A stretch of DNA of 64,000 nucleotides, from contig OY762941.1 in the NCBI GenBank assembly GCA_963666995.1, positions 1,798,001 through 1,862,000 on the forward strand, written 5' to 3'. This document shows, piece after piece, positions 48,407-57,006 of this stretch. The notes under the pieces are model-generated. The model made no database searches and was not told the DNA's origin. It saw nothing but the letters and a program-made list of their open reading frames with translations. Source of the stretch: Syntrophobacter sp963666995 (lineage in GTDB: Bacteria; Desulfobacterota; Syntrophobacteria; Syntrophobacterales; Syntrophobacteraceae). Each line of letters starts with the position of its first letter. Positions within the stretch are counted from its first letter, which is position 1. The translations under genes were made by a program, and so were the position numbers.

Positions 48407-49243
48407 TTAGCTTTTCCCCTTGATTCTCGGATCGAGAAAATCCCTGATCCCGTCACCGAGCAGGTTGAAGCCCATAACGGTTACAAAAATGGCAAGTCCC
48501 GAGAAGGTCACCAGCCACCAGGCATCACGCAGGTAGTCCCTTCCGGAGGTGACCATGGCGCCCCATTCGGGAGTGGGCGGCTGCGCACCGAGCCCGATGA
48601 AACTGAGGGATGCGCAGAACATGACCGCATTGCCGAAGTCGATTGATGCTCTCACGACCACCGTGTCGATGGTGTTGGGGAGCACGTGGCAGATGATAAT
48701 CCTTGCTGGATTTGCCCCCACGACCTTCATGGCCTTGATGAAGTCCCTCCGCTTGACGGCCAGGACCTCCCCGCGGACCAGCCGTGCGTAGATGGGCCAC
48801 CAGACAATGACCATGGCGAGCACCGCGTTGGGCAGACTCGGCCCGAGGGCCGCGGTCATGGCGATGGCCAGGATGAGCGTCGGGAGCGAAATAAAGATGT
48901 CGGTCAGCCGCATGAGGACATGGTCGACCATGCCTCCGAAGTAGCCGCTCACCAGTCCGATCGCCGTACCGATGAAGGACGACAGGAACACGATGCTGAT
49001 CCCGATTTCCAGGGAAATCCTGGCCCCGATGATGATGCGGCTGAAGACGTCGCGGCCCAGCTCATCGGTGCCGAGGAGATGCTCCAGGGAAGGCGGCTGC
49101 AACCGGTCGAGGGGGACGATGGCCGTGGGATCGTACGGGGCCAGGAATGGACCGAAGATTCCCGTAAGGACCAGGAGCACAATGATCACCATCCCCAGGA
49201 GAGACAGCGGGTTGCGAACGAAATGAAGCCATAGCTTCTTCAT
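48407..49243 (-). CDS. dppC: Dipeptide ABC transporter permease
   Basis: 278 residues. N-terminal cytoplasmic segment and first helix (LSLLGMVIIVLLVLTGIFGP), then H-L-L-G-T-D-E-L-G-R-D-V-F-S-R, the family motif before the permease domain, and the EAA-like loop L-A-V-K-R-R-D-F-I-K-A-M-K-V-V-G-A. About six membrane helices. It forms the channel with DppB. The ATG at 49243 is five bases after the dppB stop and has AGGA three bases upstream; a TTG at 49255 is an alternative. Confidence 0.93.
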   Translation of the reverse strand: MKKLWLHFVRNPLSLLGMVIIVLLVLTGIFGPFLAPYDPTAIVPLDRLQPPSLEHLLGTDELGRDVFSRIIIGARISLEIGISIVFLSSFIGTAIGLVSGYFGGMVDHVLMRLTDIFISLPTLILAIAMTAALGPSLPNAVLAMVIVWWPIYARLVRGEVLAVKRRDFIKAMKVVGANPARIIICHVLPNTIDTVVVRASIDFGNAVMFCASLSFIGLGAQPPTPEWGAMVTSGRDYLRDAWWLVTFSGLAIFVTVMGFNLLGDGIRDFLDPRIKGKS

Positions 49244-49247
49244 GATC

Positions 49248-50252
49248 CTATTCAAGCCTTATCTGCGGATTGATGACCGAGTAAAGAATGTCCACCACCA
49301 GGTTGAAAAACGCGTACAGAAGGGTGCAGAGCACGGTAAAGCCCATGATCGGCTGGAAGTCCAGGTGGAGGATGGACCGGACGACGTAGTGGCCCATGCC
49401 GGGCCATGAGAAGATGGTCTCGGTGAGGATCGCCCCTCCGAGCAACTGGCCGTAAAGAACGCCGGAAATGGTGAGGACCGGCATGATGGAGTTTTTGAGT
49501 ACGTGCTTTCCGATCACTTTAATTTCGGAAATGCCCTTGGCGCGGGCCGCCTGTACGAAGTCTTCGCCGACGACGTTCAACACCGACGACCGCGCGATCC
49601 TGGCGATGGTTGCAAGGATCGAACAGGAAAGACAGTACCCGGGCAGCAGCAGGTGGACCAGGGACGACCACAGCCCGGTCCAATTGCCGGTCAAGATGCT
49701 GTCCAGGACAAGAAACCCGGTGATGTTCCGCACCTCGATCCCGTACCCGATCCGGTCCCCGCCGGGAAGCCATCCCAGGTGGACATAGAAAATGAACAGC
49801 AGGAGAAGCCCGAGCCAGAAAATCGGCATGGAAATCCCGACGATGCTGTAAATCCGGGTGAAATGGTCGATGAAATGATTCCTCTTCAGGGCCGAGAAGA
49901 CCCCGATAACCACCCCCCCGAAAACGGCAAACACCATGCTGACCAGTGTCAGTTCAAAGGTTGCCGGGAAATAATATATGAGTTCCGACATCACCGGCTT
50001 GCGGCTTACGATGGAAGCTCCCAGGTCGCCGTGGACCAGCTTGTTGAGGAACATGCCGTACTGGACGATGATCGGTTCCTTCAGGCCCCACTCCACCTTC
50101 AACGCCTCGATCTGCTCGGATGTGGCCTGGGGGCCGAGGTACACCCCGATAGGGTCCGACGGAATCAGGTGCGAGATGATAAAAACCATGAAGGTTACAC
50201 CGAGGACGCTGAAGGCCGTCGACAGGCCTCTTTTGACTATGTATCCATACAC
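49248..50252 (-). CDS. dppB: Dipeptide ABC transporter permease
   Basis: 334 residues. M-Y-G-Y-I-V-K-R-G-L-S-T-A then a first helix; conserved V-T-F-M-V-F-I-I-S-H-L-I-P-S-D-P-I in the first domain; permease domain with IYSIVGISMPIFWLGLLLLF and the coupling loop F-V-Q-A-A-R-A-K-G-I-S-E. It pairs with DppC. It follows the substrate-binding gene after a 188-bp gap containing a strong hairpin, which probably lowers its expression relative to the binding protein. Confidence 0.93.
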   Translation of the reverse strand: MYGYIVKRGLSTAFSVLGVTFMVFIISHLIPSDPIGVYLGPQATSEQIEALKVEWGLKEPIIVQYGMFLNKLVHGDLGASIVSRKPVMSELIYYFPATFELTLVSMVFAVFGGVVIGVFSALKRNHFIDHFTRIYSIVGISMPIFWLGLLLLFIFYVHLGWLPGGDRIGYGIEVRNITGFLVLDSILTGNWTGLWSSLVHLLLPGYCLSCSILATIARIARSSVLNVVGEDFVQAARAKGISEIKVIGKHVLKNSIMPVLTISGVLYGQLLGGAILTETIFSWPGMGHYVVRSILHLDFQPIMGFTVLCTLLYAFFNLVVDILYSVINPQIRLE

Positions 50253-50391
50253 GATCGTCTCACCTGCTGTAGGGGGCTCAGTCTAATAGCCCGATCCGTT
50301 CGGCGGGAACCCCCCGCCGCGGGGACAAACCTTGCCGCTCTGAAGGGCTTTGGCGGATTGCCGACGAACGGGAACGCTTTGCAGTCCCGAG

Positions 50392-50423
50392 CCTTTCCGC
50401 GGGTCATTCGACCCGCGGAAAGG
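50392..50423 (-). terminator. Perfect 14-bp stem-loop between dppA and dppB
   Basis: Arms CCTTTCCGCGGGTC and GACCCGCGGAAAGG pair perfectly around the 4-base loop ATTC. It starts 18 bp after the dppA stop. No T-run follows, so it is more likely an attenuator or 3' mRNA-protecting hairpin, common after periplasmic binding-protein genes, than a full terminator. Confidence 0.65.
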
Positions 50424-50440
50424 GGAACGAGGGCCGTCTG

Positions 50441-52024
50441 TTACTTCTTGTAAACCGGTGAAGCTACCCACGTCGCTCCAGGATGGAACCAGATATCCTG
50501 GACGTTGTCCCGCATGGTGATGGGCGTTGAGGCCTGGTAGAGGTACACATACACGGCATTGTCCACGCCAAGCTTCTGGATCTCGTGCACGTACTCGATG
50601 CGCTTCTGTGGGTCCACGGTGCTCATGATCAGGTCGTTCAGTTCGTCAGACCTCGCGTTCTGCCAGTAGGACCAGTTCCATTGCGCTCCGAAAGTTTTGG
50701 AACTGAAAAAATACCTGTTCTGGTCTACCGGCTCCGGATAATCGGCGATCCAGGTCTGAAGCGTTATTTCGAAGTCTCCCTTCTTCATGATATCCATCTG
50801 CGTCGGCCATGCCATCTTCTGAAGGGTCAAGTCGATGCCGATCTGCTTCAGGTAGGACTGCATCATCATGCTCATCAACTCAAAGCCCATGTAACGGTCC
50901 TGGGAATAGATCAGGGTGGCCTTGAACCCATTTGGAAACCCCGCTTCCTTCATGAGGGCCTTGGCCTTCTGGAGGTCGAACTCGTAGCGGAAGAGATTGG
51001 GGTCGTAGCCCAGGAAACCCTCCATCATGGTTCCTGCGATTCTCTTGCATCGGTTGTTCTCCACGAGCTTGATCAGTTCATCGTAGTTGACCGCGTAGGA
51101 GATCGCTTGGCGCACCTTCACATTGTCGAAGGGGGGCTTCTTGCAGTTCATGATCACAAAGACGATTTTCCAGTCCTGGGCAACTTTGATTTTGATGCCA
51201 GGCGTCTTGGACAGTTTTTCGATAAGATCGCTGGGGAGCTTTTCCGCGACGTCCACATCGCCTTTTTCCAACAGCATCCGCGTGGCGGAAGGATCCTTGA
51301 CGATTTTGTAGGTGATCTTGTCGACCTTGGGAGCAGGCTTGATCGCTTCACTGCCGCCCCAGTAACCCTCAAACTTCTTGAAAGTATATTTTGAATCCGG
51401 TTCCCATTCAGCCAGCTGGAAGGGGCCGGTGCCGCATTCGTGGTTGACCATCCACTTGACGGCCAGGGGATCGTCCGCCGTCATGTGGGCCTTGAGGTAG
51501 GTCGGACTGATGACGTAGAATTTCGGTGAACCGGCGAACCAGTCCATCATGCTGGGGGTTGGGACCGTGGGCGTGAAGGTCACCGTGTAATCGTCTACGA
51601 CCTTGACGCTGTCCAGGTTGGCGTATGTCTTGTACTTGCCCGCAGGCGCCAGGTCCGCTTTGAGCATTCTGTCCCAGGAAAACTTCACGGCTTCGGCGTT
51701 GAAGGGCGTGCCGTCATGAAATTTGACGCCTTTTCTCAGCTTGAAGGTAACCAGCATTCCATCTGGGCTGACAGTCCACGATTCCGCCAACTCGGGAACG
51801 ATTTCAGACCCTTCGGCCTTGTACCCGATCAGGTTGTTGTACACGACGTTTTCCCCCTTCTTGGACCCGGCTGCCATGTGCTGGGCGGGGTCGAGCGATT
51901 CGATTTCGCTGGGGGTGGCTATGACCAGTTCGTTTTTCGGGATCTCGGCGCCTGCGAAGGGAGCCTGCAGCCAAGCCAGGCAGCAGACGGCGATCAACAA
52001 CACTGAGTAACGCATTCCTTTCAT
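50441..52024 (-). CDS. dppA: Periplasmic dipeptide/oligopeptide-binding protein (SBP family 5)
   Basis: 527 residues with a signal peptide (MKGMRYSVLLIAVCCLAWLQ, cleavage near A-G-A-E). Family-5 signature: ELAESWTVSPDGMLVTFKLR then KGVKFHDGTPFNAEAVKFSW. Later GTGPFQLAEWEPDSKYTFKK and W-I-A-D-Y-P-E-P are typical too. It captures peptides, or another polar solute, and delivers them to the DppB/C permease. The ATG at 52024 follows GAAAGGAAAAGAGG. It is the first gene of the transporter set. Confidence 0.93.
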   Translation of the reverse strand: MKGMRYSVLLIAVCCLAWLQAPFAGAEIPKNELVIATPSEIESLDPAQHMAAGSKKGENVVYNNLIGYKAEGSEIVPELAESWTVSPDGMLVTFKLRKGVKFHDGTPFNAEAVKFSWDRMLKADLAPAGKYKTYANLDSVKVVDDYTVTFTPTVPTPSMMDWFAGSPKFYVISPTYLKAHMTADDPLAVKWMVNHECGTGPFQLAEWEPDSKYTFKKFEGYWGGSEAIKPAPKVDKITYKIVKDPSATRMLLEKGDVDVAEKLPSDLIEKLSKTPGIKIKVAQDWKIVFVIMNCKKPPFDNVKVRQAISYAVNYDELIKLVENNRCKRIAGTMMEGFLGYDPNLFRYEFDLQKAKALMKEAGFPNGFKATLIYSQDRYMGFELMSMMMQSYLKQIGIDLTLQKMAWPTQMDIMKKGDFEITLQTWIADYPEPVDQNRYFFSSKTFGAQWNWSYWQNARSDELNDLIMSTVDPQKRIEYVHEIQKLGVDNAVYVYLYQASTPITMRDNVQDIWFHPGATWVASPVYKK

Positions 52025-52139
52025 CCTCTTTTCCTTTCTCTGGGTACCGGGTGTCTTGCAGAACCAACTCCCCACGACCGGGGCCGTGAAACCAAATAAT
52101 GTTTCCTACCTTACCACAGGCCGCTACTGCAACTGATTT

Positions 52140-52502
52140 TCATCCATCGGAAGCGCGCCTGCGCACTTTCACGGCAATTCCACTCCCGGAGCAGGGTGCT
52201 CCCCTTTTTGAGGCCCTTCGAAGGACTTGTTCCTCCACGGCCGCCGTAACCGTCCCCTGGTGCGAGTCCGCGACGGTCGTCACTCCATGTTTGACGCAGT
52301 CATAAAATTCTTCCGGCAGCTTGTTCACCATCGGTATCCCCATGACGATGGCGGAAGATGCCCGCATCGTGTCCGGATACCGGATGATCATTGCCTCCGG
52401 GGCATTACCCCGCAACCGGAGCTGGTGGAAGCCGTCGACCTGGACAACAGAACCGCCTTTTCCCGTGGGCACCACGAGGACCTTTCCGGGGCCCCCCGGC
52501 AT
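52140..52502 (-). pseudogene. Truncated second copy of the aconitase X small subunit
   Basis: It reads G-K-V-L-V-V-P-T-G-K-G-G-S-V-V-Q-V-D-G, N-A-P-E-A-M-I-I-R-Y-P-D-T and A-S-S-A-I-V-M-G-I-P-M-V-N-K-L, almost the same as the intact subunit at 60793-61209. The N-terminal half (about 50 residues) is missing and the C-terminus runs into unrelated sequence after V-A-D-S-H-Q-G-T-V-T. An ATG happens to stand at the break, directly after the TGA of the next small frame, so some product could still be made, but it lacks half the domain. Confidence 0.72.
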
Positions 52503-52709
52503 TCATCTCCCGCTTGCCCAGACTCTCGACCGGCCCAGCGGCGCCGGCGTGACCACCGTCACTTCAATGTATTTTTCGTCCTTCCGAAGTTCCAGCTTCT
52601 CCCCGCACTCATCGGGGCTTGCCATCCGCTTCTCCGCTTCCTCCAATATCTGCAATTCTTTCATCTGTGCCGCGTCATACGGCATTTGTCTTTTCCAAAT
52701 GTCTTCCAT
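52503..52709 (-). CDS. Small protein of unknown family (68 residues)
   Basis: From the ATG at 52709 it reads MEDIWKRQMPYDAAQMKELQ, a charged helix (I-L-E-E-A-E-K-R-M-A-S), and then K-Y-I-E-V-T-V-V-T-P-A-P-L-G-R-S-R-V. Its TGA is followed at once by the ATG of the truncated aconitase X small subunit. It may be the N-terminal part of a gene whose 3' end was lost in the same deletion. I do not recognise the family. Confidence 0.35.
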   Translation of the reverse strand: MEDIWKRQMPYDAAQMKELQILEEAEKRMASPDECGEKLELRKDEKYIEVTVVTPAPLGRSRVWASGR

Positions 52710-52854
52710 CCTGCTCGAAGGAGCGGATCTGTTCACGCAACTACGCAAAGATCGACGGATGCAGCCGTGGTGCTGCATCCGTGCTTTGATGAACCAAGCA
52801 ATACCTCAATAAAAGGTAGGGTCCGAGGTCCCCCCGCCAACGGAAGCGCTGGCT

Positions 52855-53754
52855 TTACCTCTTGAGCTTGCCCTGGCGTTTGAGGAACAATTTGAGTTCC
52901 TCATACTGCCAGGGGGCGGGCGAAGCCTGGGGCAACATAACCTTCATCGAGTCGATCAGGCCCATGTGGTAAAACGCCGCTTTGTGAATGGCCTGCCACA
53001 GGCCTGTGTCGTAGAATGCCTGGTCGTTCCACGGCATGATTTTGTCGTAATAGTACTCGTAAGCGGTTTCAATGTCGCCCCTGCGGACCATGGCGAGCAG
53101 TTCCACGTTTTCCTTGGGGAGTAGTCCGGCCGTTGCCGTTAGAATACCGGGGCAACCAAGCCGGAGGTAGCGCAGGGTACGATCATCGGCACCGCAGAAA
53201 ATGGTCATCCGGTCGCCCAGTCTCTTGATCAGCTCCTGGAGGGCCTTGTAATCGCTCCAGGCGAATTTCATGCAAGAGGCCCGCTTTTCGTTGACCAACG
53301 TTTCCAGTACTTCGAGCGGAATGGGGTCTAGCAGTCGGGAGTAGGGTGCGATACAGATCTTTACGGCGTCCGTAAGTGCCCTGTAATGGTCGAGCAGCTC
53401 CTGGGGCGTATAGAACCGCATGCCCTGGGGGTTGAAGGCCAAAATGGCATCGGCCCCAAGGTCCTCGGCCTCCTTGCACAGCTGGATCTGTGTAGCGGTC
53501 CCCATAGCCGGGCAGCCCACCATCAACGAGGCCCGCCCATTCATATGCTTGACCGCCATGTTGATCGTTTCGGCCCTTTGCTCACGGGTGAACAGGTAGC
53601 CTTCACCGATGGCCGCTAAAACTCCAACACCGCTGCATCCGTTTTCCAGTTCAAAATCAATAAGGTTCCTCAACCCCTTCTCGTCCAGTTTTCCCTCGTC
53701 GGTAAGAGGGGTCGGAATAAGCGCTACGACGTCCTTTGGCTGTATCACTGTCAC
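52855..53754 (-). CDS. DapA/NanA-family (class I) aldolase
   Basis: 299 residues, the size of dihydrodipicolinate synthase family enzymes. I-P-T-P-L-T-D-E-G-K-L-D near residue 14, V-L-A-A-I-G-E-G-Y-L in place of the usual G-T-T-G-E, Tyr in I-A-P-Y-S-R near residue 138, and the Schiff-base Lys in A-S-C-M-K-F-A-W near residue 165. The T-G-E substitution argues against a true DapA (4-hydroxy-tetrahydrodipicolinate synthase). Related enzymes cleave or form 2-keto-acid adducts such as keto-deoxy sugars, hydroxy-oxoglutarate or pyrroline-hydroxy-carboxylate. It lies in the operon with aconitase X, so a step in hydroxyproline or keto-acid catabolism is possible. Confidence 0.85.
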   Translation of the reverse strand: MTVIQPKDVVALIPTPLTDEGKLDEKGLRNLIDFELENGCSGVGVLAAIGEGYLFTREQRAETINMAVKHMNGRASLMVGCPAMGTATQIQLCKEAEDLGADAILAFNPQGMRFYTPQELLDHYRALTDAVKICIAPYSRLLDPIPLEVLETLVNEKRASCMKFAWSDYKALQELIKRLGDRMTIFCGADDRTLRYLRLGCPGILTATAGLLPKENVELLAMVRRGDIETAYEYYYDKIMPWNDQAFYDTGLWQAIHKAAFYHMGLIDSMKVMLPQASPAPWQYEELKLFLKRQGKLKR

Positions 53755-53991
53755 TTCCTCCGTTAAACTTGCTGTTTGCGGAATCGTACCTGTACACTAT
53801 TCTCGACAGGCACCGATGCCACGGAAACTGTACAACACATCACCCTGAACCCGGCATCACGTGCGTACCTCGCTCAAAAGCCACCAGGAATTTCTTCCAG
53901 TCGGTTTATGCCATTTCCTCACCCCCTTCCCATGTGTTGTAAGCAACAGCCGGCGATTGCACTCTTGAATCGATCGGCTGCCAGAAGACTC

Positions 53992-56900
53992 TTACGTGCC
54001 TGCAGCGTGGAAGCGGTGTTTTTGCCGTTCCGGGGTAGAAGACCGCATTCGCCTTCCACTTCGCTCCATTCCCGGCCATGGAGGACCCTGAGGTTCAGTC
54101 CCTTCCTCCACGAGGTAGAGGATGGACATGAAGGGAATGCCGCTCTCCTCCGAGAGCCCGATTTCACAGGTCCTGTTGGTGGAAAAACCCCGTTTTGCAC
54201 CGGGGGCCAGCTGCTCGGCCAGGTGCCGCAGCCCGTGGCGGTTCAGTTCGGGATGCGTGAAGCCCTTGTCGCCGGCAAACCCGCAGCAGTTGGTCCGGGT
54301 GCTCACCACCTTCTCCGCGCACAGGCCGGCCAGTTCCACCATCATCTTTTCCAGCCCCATGTTCCTGGCGCTGCAGACCGGGTGTACAACCACGGTTTCC
54401 TTAAGCTTTTTGAACTTGAGGCGGGGGGCGAGGTAGGTCATCGTGAATTCGGTGGGTTCGTAGAGCTTGAGAATCTTGGGCTGGGTCTGCTTCATGTGCA
54501 GCAGGCACGAACTCATGTCCGTAAGAATCGGGAGTTCCCCGCCGTTGGAAACGTCGAGAAGCGCGCGGGCCAGTTTGCGCTCGCAGGCCTGCGCCGCATC
54601 CCGGTAGCCCTTGGACGCAAAGGCCAGTCCGCAGCAGAGGTTGGCGGTGTTTTGGGGGAACCTCACCCGGTACCCGGCCCTGTTACAGAGCTTCCGGATG
54701 AGCAGGACCAGTTCCTCCTGGCCAGGGATCTTGGGATCCACCCCCATCATGCGGTCGATGCAGGAGGGGAAGTAAACCACCTCCGGGCAACTTCCGGCCG
54801 ACACGGGTCCGTTTTCAAAGCACAGGGCACTTGTGGGCCGGGGCAGGTGCGAAAGCCAGCGCTTTGAATCGGGTCTCGGGAAGTTGCGCAGCCGGTCGGC
54901 GCAGGCCTTGACCAGGGTTTCGCTCAGAACCGCGGTGGTTCCCAGGGCAAAAGACAGCCCGGCGCGGGCGATGGCGGTGGTCATGTCCACGTGGTCGGCG
55001 ATCTTTCCCGCGATGTATTTGCAGACGAAGTTCAGCCGGTCCCCCCTGAGCTTCTTGATGTACTTTCCCGTATTGATGCCGCTGGGGCAGGCCGTTTCGC
55101 AACGCTCGCAGGCCGCGCAGGTGTCCATCAGCAGGTAGGGCGCTTCTTTCTCCAGTTCCTTGAGAAGCTCCGGGTTTTCGCCGGTCTTCTTCAGCAGGTA
55201 CAATTGCCTGATAAGGGCTACCCGCTGGCGGGCGGACAGGGTGAGTTCATGGGACACGCACACCCGTTCGCAGAAGCCGCACTCGATGCAGGCATCGATG
55301 GCCTTGTCTATCAGGGGATAATCCTTGAAAAAGCTCAAATGCGCTTCGGGATCGTCGGTGAGAATCACCCCCCGGTTGAGGATCCCGGCCGGGTCGAAGA
55401 GGGTTTTGACCTCTTTCATGATATCGAAAATAGTCTTTCCCCACTCCCGTTCGACGAAGGGGGCCATGAAGCGCCCCGTCCCATGCTCGGCCTTGAGCGA
55501 GCCGTCGTACTTGTCCACCACGATGGTGGGCAGGTCCTTGATGAGCCCCTTGAACCGCCTGACCTGCTCGGCGGAATTGAAATCCAGGATGAGAGCATAG
55601 TGGAGGTTCCCGGAGAGTGCATGTCCGTAGACGACGGATTCGCCGTAACCCCAGCGTTCGAACAACTGGTAGAAATCGTTCAGGGCAGGCTCCAGGTGTT
55701 CAAGAGGAATGGCGATATCTTCTCCCACGATGGTCGTGCCGCGGGGAGCATTGGCCTTCACGATGGCACCGAACCCGTTGCGGATTTCCCAAAGCCGCTG
55801 ACATTCGGCCTCGTCAAAGGCGAAGACGATGGGAACCACCGTGGGGATTCCGACCAGGGCTTCATTGATGGCCCGGACCTGGCCTTCGAGCACTTCCCGG
55901 CTCTGAGACCGGGTTTCAACGAGCAGCGTGACGGCTTTAGGGCCCAGTTCCCTGAGGAAGCCGGGGACCCCGGGAAGATCCTCCACCGCGGCGATGGTGC
56001 GGCGGTCCATGAATTCAGCCGCGGCCACCTGGTGTTCCTTGAGGATGAGGAGTGCCCTGCAGGCCGCGTCCACATCCTCGAAGGCCATCAGCGAAGTGGC
56101 TTTCATGGCCGGATCTTCGATGGTTTTCAGGGTGATCTCCGACATGAAGGCCAGCGTTCCCTCCGAACCCACCATGAGATGCATGATGATATCGAAGGGG
56201 TCCTCGAAAGCCACCAGTGAATTGACACTGTAGCCGGTGGTGTTCTTGATGCTGTACTTTTTGAGGATCCTTTCCCTCACTTCGGGGTTTTCCCTGGCCC
56301 TGCGCGCAATCTCCAGGAGCTTTTTCACAAAGTCCGCGTGGGTTTTGAGGAAGTTTTGCCGGCTCTGTTCGTCCCGGGTGTCCAGGATGGTGCCGTCGGC
56401 AAGAACGAGGCGTATGCCCGTGATGGTGTTCCAGGCGTTGAAAGCGGTTCCGCAGGTCATGCCCGAGGAATTGTTGGCCACGATGCCGGCGATGGTGGCG
56501 GCCTGGATGGACGCGGGATCCGGACCGATCTTCCTCCGGTAGGGCTGGAGCGCCTCGTTCGCCTCGCCTCCGGTCACCTTGATCCCCAGGGTGATGCTGG
56601 CCCCGTCATTTGCGACCTCGCTCGTTTTCCAGGCGTCCCCGACGAACACCAGCACGGAATCCGATATGGCCTGCCCGGAAAGGCTGGTGCCGCTACCCCT
56701 GAAGGTGATGGAAATACCAAGCTGGTTGCAGGCGGCCAGGACTTCCCTGACTTCGCTTTCAGAATCCACACGAACCACAAGGCGGGGGGGCAGCCGATAA
56801 AACCCGGCGCTGGTGCCATAGGCAACAACCCTTGCCTTGTCGGTTATAATATTGGATTTTCTAAGAGAAAGGTTCAGCCGCCGGATAAGTTCCTCGTATC

Positions 56901-57006
56901 TGTCGTTCGAGATTTCTGTTATCCAACTTTCGCTACATGAGTGCTTGCCACCCTGCCGCATCGTGTTCGGCACCAAACCCTCCGGCCCGTTCTTCATTCC
57001 CGCCAC
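53992..57006 (-). CDS. FAD-linked oxidase fused to Fe-S/CCG dehydrogenase domain (D-lactate dehydrogenase-like)
   Basis: 1004 residues. Residues 70-560 form a GlcD-type FAD/VAO domain: I-T-F-R-G-S-G-T-S-L-S-G-Q, I-G-P-D-P-A-S-I, NNSSGMTCGT, G-S-E-G-T-L-A-F, and H-A-L-S-G-N-L-H-Y, D-G-S-L-K-A-E-H-G-T-G-R. Two ferredoxin motifs follow (C-I-E-C-G-F-C-E-R-V-C and C-A-A-C-E-R-C-E-T-A-C), then CCG repeats near residues 800-930 (N-L-C-C-G-L-A-F and N-C-C-G-F-A-G-D). It oxidises a D-2-hydroxyacid and passes electrons through clusters. It overlaps hutI by 13 bases. A weak GTG start is used. Confidence 0.92.
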   Translation of the reverse strand: MAGMKNGPEGLVPNTMRQGGKHSCSESWITEISNDRYEELIRRLNLSLRKSNIITDKARVVAYGTSAGFYRLPPRLVVRVDSESEVREVLAACNQLGISITFRGSGTSLSGQAISDSVLVFVGDAWKTSEVANDGASITLGIKVTGGEANEALQPYRRKIGPDPASIQAATIAGIVANNSSGMTCGTAFNAWNTITGIRLVLADGTILDTRDEQSRQNFLKTHADFVKKLLEIARRARENPEVRERILKKYSIKNTTGYSVNSLVAFEDPFDIIMHLMVGSEGTLAFMSEITLKTIEDPAMKATSLMAFEDVDAACRALLILKEHQVAAAEFMDRRTIAAVEDLPGVPGFLRELGPKAVTLLVETRSQSREVLEGQVRAINEALVGIPTVVPIVFAFDEAECQRLWEIRNGFGAIVKANAPRGTTIVGEDIAIPLEHLEPALNDFYQLFERWGYGESVVYGHALSGNLHYALILDFNSAEQVRRFKGLIKDLPTIVVDKYDGSLKAEHGTGRFMAPFVEREWGKTIFDIMKEVKTLFDPAGILNRGVILTDDPEAHLSFFKDYPLIDKAIDACIECGFCERVCVSHELTLSARQRVALIRQLYLLKKTGENPELLKELEKEAPYLLMDTCAACERCETACPSGINTGKYIKKLRGDRLNFVCKYIAGKIADHVDMTTAIARAGLSFALGTTAVLSETLVKACADRLRNFPRPDSKRWLSHLPRPTSALCFENGPVSAGSCPEVVYFPSCIDRMMGVDPKIPGQEELVLLIRKLCNRAGYRVRFPQNTANLCCGLAFASKGYRDAAQACERKLARALLDVSNGGELPILTDMSSCLLHMKQTQPKILKLYEPTEFTMTYLAPRLKFKKLKETVVVHPVCSARNMGLEKMMVELAGLCAEKVVSTRTNCCGFAGDKGFTHPELNRHGLRHLAEQLAPGAKRGFSTNRTCEIGLSEESGIPFMSILYLVEEGTEPQGPPWPGMERSGRRMRSSTPERQKHRFHAAGT

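Noticed and set aside
47353..48423. Plus-strand open frame of 356 codons
   Set aside because: Antisense shadow of the enolase-superfamily gene.
54991..56220. Plus-strand open frame of 409 codons
   Set aside because: Antisense shadow of the FAD/Fe-S dehydrogenase; rich in H, G and D with no domain pattern.
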